19,117 bases of DNA from assembly GCA_023388205.1 (NCBI GenBank), contig JAEWGS010000060.1:1-19117 (forward strand), read 5' to 3'. The notes under the pieces are model-generated. The model searched no databases. It was not told where the DNA came from and saw only the letters and a program-made list of their open reading frames with translations. Positions 1 to 6,314 of this stretch are shown here, piece after piece. Within the stretch, counting starts at the first letter, position 1. Each line of letters opens with the position of its first letter. The DNA comes from Bacillota bacterium. GTDB lineage: Bacteria; Bacillota; Clostridia; Saccharofermentanales; Fastidiosipilaceae. The translations under genes and the position numbers were made by a program.

Positions 1-358
1 CACCAAGCACTGCACAGTTTGTCGTAATGAGCGGGAGGAAGATCCCAAGAGCCCGATAAAGCGGCGGAACATAGCGTTTAAGCGTGAACTCAACGAGCTG
101 AACCAAACCAGCAATGACCAAAATAAACAGCACGGTTTGCAGATACGCCAAGCCGTTTGGTTCAAGTAAAAAGTGATTGATCGGCCAACAAACCAAAGTT
201 GCAAGGAGCATGACAAAGGTGACCGCTAGGGACATACCAACGGCCGTGTCGATCTTCTTCGATACGCCAAGGAAAGGGCAGATACCGAGGAACTGAACCA
301 GCACGAAGTTGTTCGTCAAAATGGCCGTCAGCAAAATAAAAATTAAAGATTGATTCAT
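1..358 (-). CDS. rnfA: RnfA, membrane subunit of the Rnf ferredoxin:NAD+ oxidoreductase (partial, 3' end outside window)
   Basis: Integral membrane subunit of the ion-pumping Rnf complex, which passes electrons between ferredoxin and NAD+ through the membrane. Translation from the ATG at 358 gives about 119 residues that closely follow RnfA/RsxA: a start MNQSLIFILLTAILTNNFVL, then VQFLGICPFLGVSKK with Cys27, and at the window edge LGIFLPLITTNCAVLG with the second conserved Cys. In solved Rnf structures the paired Cys residues of RnfA and RnfE hold an intramembrane [2Fe-2S] cluster. Three or four hydrophobic segments are visible. The start codon overlaps the rnfE stop in an ATGA, so translation is probably coupled. 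The rest of the gene, and presumably rnfB, lies left of the window. Confidence 0.95.
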   Translation of the reverse strand, partial: MNQSLIFILLTAILTNNFVLVQFLGICPFLGVSKKIDTAVGMSLAVTFVMLLATLVCWPINHFLLEPNGLAYLQTVLFILVIAGLVQLVEFTLKRYVPPLYRALGIFLPLITTNCAVLG

Positions 359-1392
359 GACTGGGCCTCGCTTTCAACTGAAGCACATTCGTCTGAACTG
401 AGTTCAGGCGTGTTGTAAGAAGATGCAGGAACTTGTGTTTCAGGTAGATCCATCAAAGTCGCTCCCTTGAATTCGTCGTTTTGAAGTCGATCCAAGGCTT
501 CGAGCGTCGCTGCATCTTGACTCGGAGCAGAACTTACTGTGGATCTTATCGCTTCGCCTGCAGTAGAGGGGGCTTTTTTGAGATCCGTTTGGTGGGGGTT
601 CGCTTCTGTATGCGCTTTTGCTTTCGGATCTACTTTCGACTCGCTTAAATTGGGGGATGGCGTCCTAGCTTCTTTTGCGCTTGACTTCATAGGCGTGGGC
701 TTTGTTTCAGCATTTTTGGCCTTTGGTATGGCGCAAGTACCGAGATGCGTACATCCAGCACAGCAATTGAGCTCCATCGGAGCCATGCCAAAACGGGTCG
801 CAAGTTTATTGGCCCAGGCAACTAAAATCCCGTACACGAAGAAACCGCCTGGCGGCAAAATGAAAATCACAATCGGAGGGATGCTTTCGGGCCAAAGCGG
901 CATGTTGAAGAATGAGCCGGCGCCGAAGAACTCTCGGATGATGCCCATCAGGGCCAAAGCGGCCGTAAAACCAATCCCCATGCCTAAGCCGTCTAATGCG
1001 GACAAGGCGATGGCATTTTTGGCTGCAAAGGCTTCGGCACGTCCCAAAATGATGCAGTTCACCACGATTAAGGGGAGGTAAACGCCGAGCTGAGCATCAA
1101 TATCCGGAAAGAAGGCTTTGACAAGCATCTGAACAATGGTCACAAAGGCGGCAATAATCGTGATAAAAGCGGGGATGCGTACTTGATTCGGGATCACCTT
1201 GCGCAGGGCGGAAATAACAATGTTGGAGCAGATTAAAACGAGGGTAGCTGCCATACCCATGCCTAAAGCACTCTGGAGAGAGGTACTGACCGCGAGGGTT
1301 GGGCAGGTGCCCAGGGCGAGACGCAAAACAGGATTTTCGATGACAAGACCTCGAGAAACAATCTGCATGCAAGAGGGCTTTTTCTCAGTCAT
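355..1392 (-). CDS. rnfE: RnfE, membrane subunit of Rnf complex with long C-terminal tail
   Basis: 345 residues, against about 200-230 usual for RnfE. Residues 1-205 are a standard RnfE: hydrophobic helices, ENPVLRLALGTCPTLAV with Cys30, and YLPLIVVNCIILGRAEAF with Cys113; these two Cys are expected to share the intramembrane [2Fe-2S] cluster with RnfA. Just after the last helix comes a cluster of Cys at 210, 211, 214 and 220 (NCCAGCTHLGTC). Residues 221-345 are a low-complexity tail rich in Ala, Pro, Ser, Lys and Glu with no recognisable fold. The Cys motif and tail are unusual and their role is unknown. Start and stop both sit in ATGA overlaps with rnfG and rnfA. Reading frame and family are certain; the function of the tail is not. 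Confidence 0.95.
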   Translation of the reverse strand: MTEKKPSCMQIVSRGLVIENPVLRLALGTCPTLAVSTSLQSALGMGMAATLVLICSNIVISALRKVIPNQVRIPAFITIIAAFVTIVQMLVKAFFPDIDAQLGVYLPLIVVNCIILGRAEAFAAKNAIALSALDGLGMGIGFTAALALMGIIREFFGAGSFFNMPLWPESIPPIVIFILPPGGFFVYGILVAWANKLATRFGMAPMELNCCAGCTHLGTCAIPKAKNAETKPTPMKSSAKEARTPSPNLSESKVDPKAKAHTEANPHQTDLKKAPSTAGEAIRSTVSSAPSQDAATLEALDRLQNDEFKGATLMDLPETQVPASSYNTPELSSDECASVESEAQS

Positions 1393-1949
1393 TTTTGAAC
1401 TCCTTTCAAAGCATCATAGAGAGCGAAAGCCTGATTGACGGCTGAGCTCACCCCGTTGCTCGTGATGGTCGCACCTGTTAAGGCTTGGATTTCATTTTCT
1501 TTGGGCGTCGATTTAACGACGGTCACCGGTGCGTTAGCATCTTTGTACTGTGCCTGGAATTCAGGATTGGCTGCACGCATGCCCAAACCCGCAGTCTCAT
1601 TGAGCTCGAGAATTTTGATGCCGGTGATTTTCCCTTCTGTGCTGATTCCTGTCATGACCGGAATATCCCCACCGTAACCTTTGCCTCGAGTCACAAAGAT
1701 ATAGCCAACGACTTCGCCGGAAGCATTGAGGGCTTTGAGCGCCGTCTGGCCTACCTCAGCTTGAAGCGTTTCGTAATCTTGTGCTTCAGGGAGGACTTCT
1801 TGACGTGCTGCATTTTCTGTTTGTCGTGCGAGTTCTTCAATGACAGGGGCCGTGACTTGATTGGTCATCGCCAAAAAGAGCGAACAAAAAACGCAGATGA
1901 GAAATAAGACGAGTGTCGGTTTAATTAGATCAAACTTTTTGCGACTCAT
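1389..1949 (-). CDS. rnfG: RnfG, covalent-FMN subunit of Rnf complex
   Basis: 186 residues with one N-terminal membrane helix (about residues 9-28) and an extracytoplasmic FMN-binding domain. The flavinylation motif TGATIT lies at residues 158-163; by the family rule the phosphoester-linked FMN, added by an ApbE-type transferase, sits on Thr163. The glycine-rich segment GKGYGGDIPVMTGI and the ETAGLGMRA segment are typical of RnfG/NqrC. The protein relays electrons within the membrane arm of the complex. It starts at ATG 1949, overlapping the rnfD stop by ATGA, and ends in an ATGA overlap with rnfE. No ApbE gene is in the window, so it must be encoded elsewhere. Confidence 0.95.
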   Translation of the reverse strand: MSRKKFDLIKPTLVLFLICVFCSLFLAMTNQVTAPVIEELARQTENAARQEVLPEAQDYETLQAEVGQTALKALNASGEVVGYIFVTRGKGYGGDIPVMTGISTEGKITGIKILELNETAGLGMRAANPEFQAQYKDANAPVTVVKSTPKENEIQALTGATITSNGVSSAVNQAFALYDALKGVQK

Positions 1950-3208
1950 ACGCTGCGCTCCTTTTTTGCCCGAGGGGCTTTTTGATATCCAAAAGCCTTA
2001 GGCAAGGTATATCGTTCAATCAGGGGAACACAGAGATTCATTAAGATAATCGAGAAACTCACGCCCTCGGGTAGAGAACCATAAAAGCGAATGAGGAAAG
2101 TGATCAGTGCACAGCCGAACGCGTAAATTATTTTGCCACGAAGGTGCAAAGGGCAAGTCGAGTAATCTGTCGCCATGAAAATCGCCCCGAGCAAAAGACC
2201 GCCCCCGAGAATGTGGTAGAGCAAGAAAGTGAGATCAAACTGTCCTGCAAACAGCGTTAGTAGCGAAAAGACGCCGACGTAGGTGAGGGGAATAACCGGG
2301 CTAATGACTTTGCGATAGAGAAGGTACAGGAAGCCGATCAAAAGTGCGAGCGCAGAGGTCTCACCCAAAGAACCCGGACGATTTCCAATCAACATATCAA
2401 AAAGGCTCGGCAAGGCCGCTCTTGTGCTGGGATCTACAAAATATTGGGGCAGATCGTGCAAAGGGGAAGCTGTTGTCACGCCATCAAGTCGAGTGAACAT
2501 CCAAGGCTGACTTTGCGTCCAAGTGGCCATCTGTGTCGGGAAAGAAGAAAGCAAGACGATACGCCCAAGCAAAGCCGGATTGACGAAGTTCTGGCCAATC
2601 CCTCCGAAAAATTGTTTGACGACAATGATCGAAACGGCTGAACCCAAGACGGCCATCCAAACGGGGAGACTCGGAGGTAAGTTAAAGGCGAGCAAAAGAC
2701 CCGTGACAATTGCGCTGCAATCACCGATGCTGCAAGATCTTTTGAGGATTTTTCGGCTCAGCCATTCAAAGAAGACGCAGCTAAGCACCGTAACGGCCGT
2801 CAGTATCAAAGCGCGCAGTCCGAAAAAATAGACGGAGAAAAAGAGGGCAGGCATCAGCGCAATGATGACGTCGAGCATGATGCGTCTTGTATCCGTGCCG
2901 GCGTGAGCATGCGGTGAGGCACTTAGGATGAGTCTTTGCTTTTCTTCCGTGATTTCAGCTTTTTTACTTGGTTTGGGTTTGGCTGCTGTTGCTTCAGTGG
3001 TCTGAGGTTTGGCGGCTGGCTTTGGCTCAGGCACCGTTGACGCCGCTGATGCCGCTGGACTCGTTGTTGCTGCGTTGGATGTCACCAGACTAGCCGCCGA
3101 TTCGTTTTTGAGGCCGCTCGGAGTTTTGAGGTCGTTCGAAGTTTTGAGCTCGCTCGAGCTGGTCATGGTTTTGTTCTTGTCTAAATGATCTAAATTAGAA
3201 TCGCTCAT
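1946..3208 (-). CDS. rnfD: RnfD, covalent-FMN membrane subunit of Rnf complex with long N-terminal tail
   Basis: 420 residues. The start at ATG 3208 (MSDSNLDHLDKN) is chosen because AAGGAGGGG lies just upstream and the ATG overlaps the rnfC stop by ATGA; the longer open frame up to 3430 runs inside rnfC and is rejected. Residues 1 to about 88 form a tail rich in Ala, Pro, Lys, Thr and Ser that ordinary RnfD lacks. From HAHAGTDTRRIMLDVIIALM onward it is a normal multi-helix RnfD/NqrB-type protein. The flavinylation site reads DGVTTASPL, with Ser248 at the position where Thr is common; ApbE-type motifs accept Ser or Thr there, so FMN attachment is still expected. The protein forms part of the membrane electron path and probable ion channel of Rnf. 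Confidence 0.95.
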   Translation of the reverse strand: MSDSNLDHLDKNKTMTSSSELKTSNDLKTPSGLKNESAASLVTSNAATTSPAASAASTVPEPKPAAKPQTTEATAAKPKPSKKAEITEEKQRLILSASPHAHAGTDTRRIMLDVIIALMPALFFSVYFFGLRALILTAVTVLSCVFFEWLSRKILKRSCSIGDCSAIVTGLLLAFNLPPSLPVWMAVLGSAVSIIVVKQFFGGIGQNFVNPALLGRIVLLSSFPTQMATWTQSQPWMFTRLDGVTTASPLHDLPQYFVDPSTRAALPSLFDMLIGNRPGSLGETSALALLIGFLYLLYRKVISPVIPLTYVGVFSLLTLFAGQFDLTFLLYHILGGGLLLGAIFMATDYSTCPLHLRGKIIYAFGCALITFLIRFYGSLPEGVSFSIILMNLCVPLIERYTLPKAFGYQKAPRAKKERSV

Positions 3209-4560
3209 GAACGGGTCCCCTCCTTTCGGATCATCGCTTTGCCTAAACGCATATATTGGACCAAAGGAATGTGAGCAGGGCAGGCGTAAGCGCAAGATCC
3301 GCACTCCATACAGGTCATTACATTCGATTTTTTGAGGGCCGCGACCTGACCAAGATCTGTGCCGCGCTTGATCAGTGTTGGCATCAGCTGCATGGGACAA
3401 ACACTGACGCAAGAGCCGCAGCGTATGCAAGGTCCTGCACTTTGTTCTTTGGGTAGATCATTTTGACTCAAGGCTAAAATCGCATTGTTGTATTTGAGAA
3501 TGGGTTGATCAATTTGATCGAGTGCAATCCCCATCATCGGACCCCCCATCAGGATCTTCTCGGTCTTATCATTCGGTCCTTCACAAGCTGCGAGAACTTC
3601 TTTGACAGGCATACCAAGCGGAACTCTGACGTTCATCGGCTTAGAGACGCCTTCGCCATCGACGGTTAAATACTTTTCGACCAAAGGAAGTCCCGTGCGA
3701 AAATAGGTACCGATCCCAGCAAGCGTGGAAACATTCATCACAATGCAACCGATGTCCAAAGGCAGCTTGCCAATGGGGATGCTGCGGCCAGTACACTCTT
3801 TGATTAAAACTTTCTCGCCACCTTGAGGGTATTGGGCGCGGAGTGTAACGACTTCGGTCTCAGGAAGTGTCGGCGCTTTAGCACAACGATTTTTGATCGC
3901 TGCAATGGCCTTGGGTTTATTCGCTTCAATACCGATCGAGATCTTTTTAATAGGTAGGAAGCGAGAAATAAGCTCCAAAGCGTAGATGAAATCTTCTTGG
4001 CGGTCCAAAAAGGCTCGATAATCGACTGTGATATAAGGCTCGCACTCCGCTCCATTAACAACAAGCGTATCGACTTCTTTGCCTTCGGGAATGGTCAGTT
4101 TGAAGTAAGTAGGAAAGCCAGCGCCGCCTAGTCCGACATAGCCGGATTGTCGCAGGGCTTTGAGAAAGTCCTCTTTATTTTCAACCTGAATGGGCGCTAA
4201 ATTTTCAGAAAGCTCCATCAATCCGTCGGATTCAATCTCAATAGCGGGGGTATGAAGTCCCATTGTGGTTGGAATATCAGCAATTTTGGTGATTTTTCCA
4301 GAAACTGATGCATGTAAAGGCGTGCAAAGCCCTTCGCCGTCTGCGATCAAATCGCCAATTTTGACCTGATCGCCGACTTTGACTGTCGCTTGGCAAGGCG
4401 CTCCAATATGCTGGCGCAAGGGTAAATAAACACGTGCACCAGGGGGCAGCGAGACGGGCAGCGCATCCTCTGTGTGTTTCTTATGCGCTACGTGGACGCC
4501 GCCTCTCGTATGATGAGACGTAGGTACGACGTGCCGCATAAGGTTCGAAAAGAATGACAT
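3205..4560 (-). CDS. rnfC: RnfC, NADH/ferredoxin-side peripheral subunit of Rnf complex
   Basis: 451 residues; soluble subunit expected to carry FMN, the NADH site and two [4Fe-4S] clusters. Visible motifs are the biotin/lipoyl-like N-terminal region with RGGVHVAHKKH, the glycine-rich GLGGAGFPTYFK (143-154), NGAECEPYITVDYR, and two ferredoxin-type sets CIRCGSCVSVCP (Cys378, 381, 384, 388) and CMECGSCAYACP (Cys417, 420, 423, 427). The start at ATG 4560 (MSFFSNLMRH) is preceded by AAAGGAG at a good distance. An in-frame extension up to 4764 has no ribosome binding site and does not resemble RnfC. It is the first gene of the operon as seen here and overlaps rnfD by ATGA. Confidence 0.96.
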   Translation of the reverse strand: MSFFSNLMRHVVPTSHHTRGGVHVAHKKHTEDALPVSLPPGARVYLPLRQHIGAPCQATVKVGDQVKIGDLIADGEGLCTPLHASVSGKITKIADIPTTMGLHTPAIEIESDGLMELSENLAPIQVENKEDFLKALRQSGYVGLGGAGFPTYFKLTIPEGKEVDTLVVNGAECEPYITVDYRAFLDRQEDFIYALELISRFLPIKKISIGIEANKPKAIAAIKNRCAKAPTLPETEVVTLRAQYPQGGEKVLIKECTGRSIPIGKLPLDIGCIVMNVSTLAGIGTYFRTGLPLVEKYLTVDGEGVSKPMNVRVPLGMPVKEVLAACEGPNDKTEKILMGGPMMGIALDQIDQPILKYNNAILALSQNDLPKEQSAGPCIRCGSCVSVCPMQLMPTLIKRGTDLGQVAALKKSNVMTCMECGSCAYACPAHIPLVQYMRLGKAMIRKEGTRS

Positions 4561-4623
4561 TTTCGCTCCTTTCATTTTCGATTTCACAGAGGCGCTGGGC
4601 ATATCTTCGTGCTTATAGGACCT

Positions 4624-4651
4624 TTTATATTCAAAGGTAATAAGCCGCCAA
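4624..4651 (-). promoter_or_regulatory. candidate promoter of the rnf operon
   Basis: On the minus strand TTGGCG (4651-4646) and TATAAA (4629-4624) are separated by 16 bases, about 65 bases before the rnfC start. A 10-base palindrome AGAGCGCTCT (4665-4674) lies just upstream of the -35 and could be an operator. This is motif matching only; the rest of 4561-4800 shows no other strong promoter. Confidence 0.35.
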
Positions 4652-4803
4652 CAGATATACAAAAAGAGCGCTCTCACTTTGAAATCGAAATTGATATCTT
4701 TATTCAATTTGCATGATAAATAGGATAACGTTTTTTTAGAGTTTAGACATATGGTTTGGGTCACAATTGAAGAAAAGTTCTTCTAGTGTCGTGGGCGCGC
4801 CCC

Positions 4804-4857
4804 AAAGCAAGGCACGCTCCTAAAGCAAGGCACGCTCTTAAAGCAAGGTACGCCCCT
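4804..4857. repeat. three tandem 18-base repeats upstream of rnfC
   Basis: Units start at 4804, 4822 and 4840 with the pattern AAAGCAAGGYACGCYCYT. Units 1 and 2 differ at one or two bases, and unit 3 at two or three. Flanking sequences continue the theme (GGGCGCGCCCC before, CCTAAAGGGGG after). The array lies between the end of the deoxyribosyltransferase gene and the rnf promoter region. No spacer-repeat alternation, so it is not a CRISPR array. Confidence 0.85.
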
Positions 4858-4883
4858 AAAGGGGGATCGCAAAATTGTCCCAC

Positions 4884-5420
4884 TCAGATGAAATCGTTTT
4901 CCTCTAAAAAGCTTTGAATGATTTTGACGATATCCTCGCGATACGCCTCTTTTCTCCCTGGATAGCCCACAACAAGCTGTCCGTGCTCTTTGACTTTACC
5001 TAAAATCATTTGATTGCGATAAAGTTTGTTCTCGCCTGTTCCGAGCCAACGCATATCTGTGATCAAGCCAATGATCAGTCGCGGTGTAGTGGCATCTCCA
5101 AGCTGTTCAGCAAAGTCGACCTCTAATTCGTGAATCAGGCCAAAAGCCATCACTTCGCCCGCAACCCCATCGTCAATGCTCAAGCCGTCTAAGCAAGCGA
5201 GTAAAATTTGGGCGCGTCTTAACTCAGCGGTATCTGCCTTGGAAATAGAAATGTCAGTAACTTCAGCGTCGCAATTTTCCTTGTCGTTGATTGAATCGTT
5301 GCGCTGAGGAACATATAAATCAATGGGAAGTTTAGCTTCAAGATATTGGGCAAGTTCTTCTGTCCACTGGAACATCGCATCATTAAAAAAATGAGAGGCA
5401 AGGTAAAGTCTAGCTTTCAT
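4884..5420 (-). CDS. nucleoside 2-deoxyribosyltransferase family protein
   Basis: 178 residues, the usual size for the family, which moves deoxyribose between nucleobases in nucleotide salvage (some members are plain deoxynucleoside hydrolases). Visible family marks are the N-terminal strand LYLASHFFN (5-13), then ISKADTAELRRAQILLACLD with Asp63 and Asp78, GLSIDDGVAGEVMAFG with Asp84 and the probable catalytic nucleophile Glu89, and the C-terminal LYRNQMILG (133-141). The start at ATG 5420 follows GAAGGAG. It stands alone: the tRNA genes upstream run the other way, and the rnf operon downstream has its own leader. The substrate cannot be read from the sequence. Confidence 0.85.
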   Translation of the reverse strand: MKARLYLASHFFNDAMFQWTEELAQYLEAKLPIDLYVPQRNDSINDKENCDAEVTDISISKADTAELRRAQILLACLDGLSIDDGVAGEVMAFGLIHELEVDFAEQLGDATTPRLIIGLITDMRWLGTGENKLYRNQMILGKVKEHGQLVVGYPGRKEAYREDIVKIIQSFLEENDFI

Positions 5421-5494
5421 AAAGGCTCCTTCGTCATGTCACTTTTTGTTGACTCAATCGTGTTTACGAACGAGTTTAAGTGCGGAAATTCTAT

Positions 5495-5508
5495 GAGTAA
5501 GTTTACTC
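5495..5508. promoter_or_regulatory. short inverted repeat upstream of the deoxyribosyltransferase gene
   Basis: GAGTAA-GT-TTACTC, perfect 6-base arms, 75-88 bases before the ATG at 5420. On the minus strand a TAGAAT hexamer follows directly, but no good -35 is in place. It could be an operator or chance. Confidence 0.25.
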
Positions 5509-5580
5509 TCTAATGCTTCATGATGGGGGGGCGACTTTGGGCAAGTTTTTCTTCCTGAATTCTGGGCGCCTTTTTCCAGT

Positions 5581-5631
5581 TGGACTTCGAGGTGAGGTCC
5601 ACATCAAGAATTCGTAGCTTTATTCTTGATG
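5581..5631. repeat. two adjacent hairpins in the gene-poor stretch
   Basis: CATCAAGAAT (5602-5611) and ATTCTTGATG (5622-5631) form a perfect 10-base stem with a 10-base loop. Directly beside it TGGAC (5581-5585) and GTCCA (5597-5601) form a 5-base stem. No T-run follows on either strand, so a plain intrinsic terminator is unlikely; a structured leader RNA of the downstream minus-strand gene is possible. The rest of 5421-5820 shows no convincing gene. Confidence 0.5.
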
Positions 5632-5730
5632 TTTGATCTTCAGTTTGTCGCGCACCGCATCAGTGAGATTCCGGAAAGTCCGTTTGGGCTGATCTAAAGA
5701 CGGGTTTGTGCTAAGATTTCTTTGTTCTAT
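5620..5730 (-). CDS. possible small ORF with non-standard start (36 codons)
   Basis: On the minus strand AAGGAG (5743-5738) is followed, 7 bases on, by ATA at 5730 and then 36 open codons to TAA at 5620-5622. The peptide would read (I)EQRNLSTNPSLDQPKRTF and end in KLKIKHQE; it is basic and matches nothing I recognise. The only usual start in frame is GTG at 5766, without a ribosome binding site, giving 49 codons. AUA is a very rare initiator, so this is either a real small gene, a decayed start codon, or chance. The stop codon falls inside the 10-base hairpin at 5602-5631. Confidence 0.15.
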   Translation of the reverse strand: MEQRNLSTNPSLDQPKRTFRNLTDAVRDKLKIKHQE

Positions 5731-5823
5731 TTTGTTTCTCCTTGCTATGGTTTTTTGTCTATACACATTTTAAGGGAAATGAAGAGGACCTTTTTTGTCA
5801 ATCCTTTGGCGAAAATTAAAGTT

Positions 5824-5845
5824 GGAATCCACAAGGAATCCACAA
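5824..5845. repeat. tandem 11-base direct repeat
   Basis: GGAATCCACAA occurs twice back to back (5824-5834 and 5835-5845), upstream of the tRNA promoter. On the minus strand each unit reads TTGTGGATTCC, which matches a DnaA box (TGTGGATAA) at 7 of 9 positions. The 11-base phase is about one helical turn. Confidence 0.7.
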
Positions 5846-5846
5846 T

Positions 5847-5878
5847 TTTGAAATAAAAGCTTGACAGCTTATTTCAAA
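5847..5878. promoter_or_regulatory. 10-base inverted repeat overlapping the tRNA promoter
   Basis: TTTGAAATAA (5847-5856) and TTATTTCAAA (5869-5878) are perfect inverted copies with a 12-base spacer. The -35 hexamer (5861-5866) lies in the spacer and the right arm lies between -35 and -10. The arm centres are 22 bases apart, about two helical turns, as expected for a dimeric DNA-binding protein. Confidence 0.5.
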
Positions 5879-5889
5879 GTCGCTAAACT
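5861..5889 (+). promoter_or_regulatory. promoter of the tRNA operon
   Basis: TTGACA (5861-5866, full consensus), a 17-base spacer, and TAAACT (5884-5889). Transcription would begin near 5896, about 22 bases before the first mature tRNA end. Confidence 0.8.
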
Positions 5890-5917
5890 GTCGAAGTTGC
5901 TTCTGGGAAGCGTCATC

Positions 5918-5991
5918 GGGCCTTTAGCTCAGTTGGTCAGAGCAGCCGGCTCATAACCGGTTCGTCCCGGGTTCGAGTCCCTGAAGGCCCA
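5918..5991 (+). tRNA. tRNA with CAU anticodon, probably tRNA-Ile2 (alternatively elongator tRNA-Met)
   Basis: 74 bases with a complete cloverleaf: acceptor GGGCCTT/AAGGCCC, D-loop AGCTCAGTTGGTCAGAGC, anticodon stem GCCGG/CCGGT around loop CTCATAA (anticodon CAT at 5952-5954), T-arm GGTTCGAGTCC, discriminator A, no encoded CCA. The acceptor with C4 and C5 followed by TT, and the start xxCCTTTAGCTCAGTTGG, resemble the minor isoleucine tRNA whose C34 is changed to lysidine by TilS so that it reads AUA. It is not the initiator, because the anticodon stem lacks the three G-C pairs. Met versus Ile2 cannot be proven by eye. Confidence 0.93.
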
Positions 5992-5998
5992 ATATGAT

Positions 5999-6080
5999 GG
6001 GAGAGTTCCCGAGCGGTCAAAGGGGGCAGACTGTAAATCTGTTGCCAGCGGCTTCGATGGTTCGAATCCGTCCTCTCCCA
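5999..6080 (+). tRNA. tRNA-Tyr (GUA)
   Basis: 82 bases, class II tRNA with a long variable arm. The acceptor is GGGAGAG/CTCTCCC, the anticodon loop is CTGTAAA with anticodon GTA at 6033-6035, the T-arm is GGTTCGAATCC and the discriminator is A; no CCA is encoded. It begins 8 bases after the first tRNA and shares its transcript. Confidence 0.96.
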
Positions 6081-6081
6081 C

Positions 6082-6117
6082 AAAGCTGATTCGTGATGCG
6101 GATCAGCTTTTTCTTTT
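6082..6117 (+). terminator. intrinsic terminator of the tRNA operon
   Basis: A 12-base stem AAAGCTGATTCG (6082-6093) pairs with CGGATCAGCTTT (6099-6110) with one G-T pair and loop TGATG, followed by TTTTTCTTTT. It starts one base after tRNA-Tyr. Confidence 0.93.
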
Positions 6118-6188
6118 GCCGTTTTTCAAACAATCTGAAATGTCTGGAATAATTCGATCAATCGTGTTCCAGATTGAGAAGCTACCCA

Positions 6189-6229
6189 AATGCGAAAAAA
6201 TGTCGCTTCGAATGCGAAAAAATGTCGCT
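6189..6229. repeat. two direct repeats upstream of murL
   Basis: AATGCGAAAAAATGTCGCT occurs at 6189-6207 and, identical, at 6211-6229, a 22-base period or two helical turns. The copies lie about 80-120 bases upstream of the -10 box at 6309. Each contains the short inverted arms GCGA and TCGC. They could be paired binding sites; the remaining bases 6120-6300 show nothing else. Confidence 0.7.
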
Positions 6230-6305
6230 CGAATGTAAATTTTTCACCCTCCACTTTTCTTTACTTACATCCACTGAAAGAAGCTCACGAGATAGAATAG
6301 GAGCT

Positions 6306-6314
6306 TGCTATAAT
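6306..6314 (+). promoter_or_regulatory. extended -10 promoter of the murL operon
   Basis: TGCTATAAT (6306-6314) is a perfect extended -10 element; no good -35 is seen 17 bases upstream, which extended -10 promoters tolerate. Transcription would begin near 6321. This rules out the in-frame ATG at 6313, which lies inside the -10 box, and supports initiation at 6343. Confidence 0.65.

Noticed and set aside
539..1081. Plus-strand open frame of 180 codons
   Set aside because: Antisense shadow of the well-supported rnfE gene; no ribosome binding site or recognisable product.
3209..3430. N-terminal extension of RnfD into rnfC
   Set aside because: It runs in another frame of the conserved RnfC ferredoxin region; ATG 3208 has a strong ribosome binding site and an ATGA overlap.
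4561..4764. N-terminal extension of RnfC
   Set aside because: No ribosome binding site, no similarity to RnfC, and it covers the likely promoter.
4804..4857. CRISPR array
   Set aside because: Units are contiguous with no unique spacers, and no cas gene is present.
5824..5845. Tandem DnaA-box-like sites suggesting a replication origin
   Set aside because: Only 7 of 9 bases match, just two sites, no AT-rich unwinding element and no dnaA or dnaN nearby.
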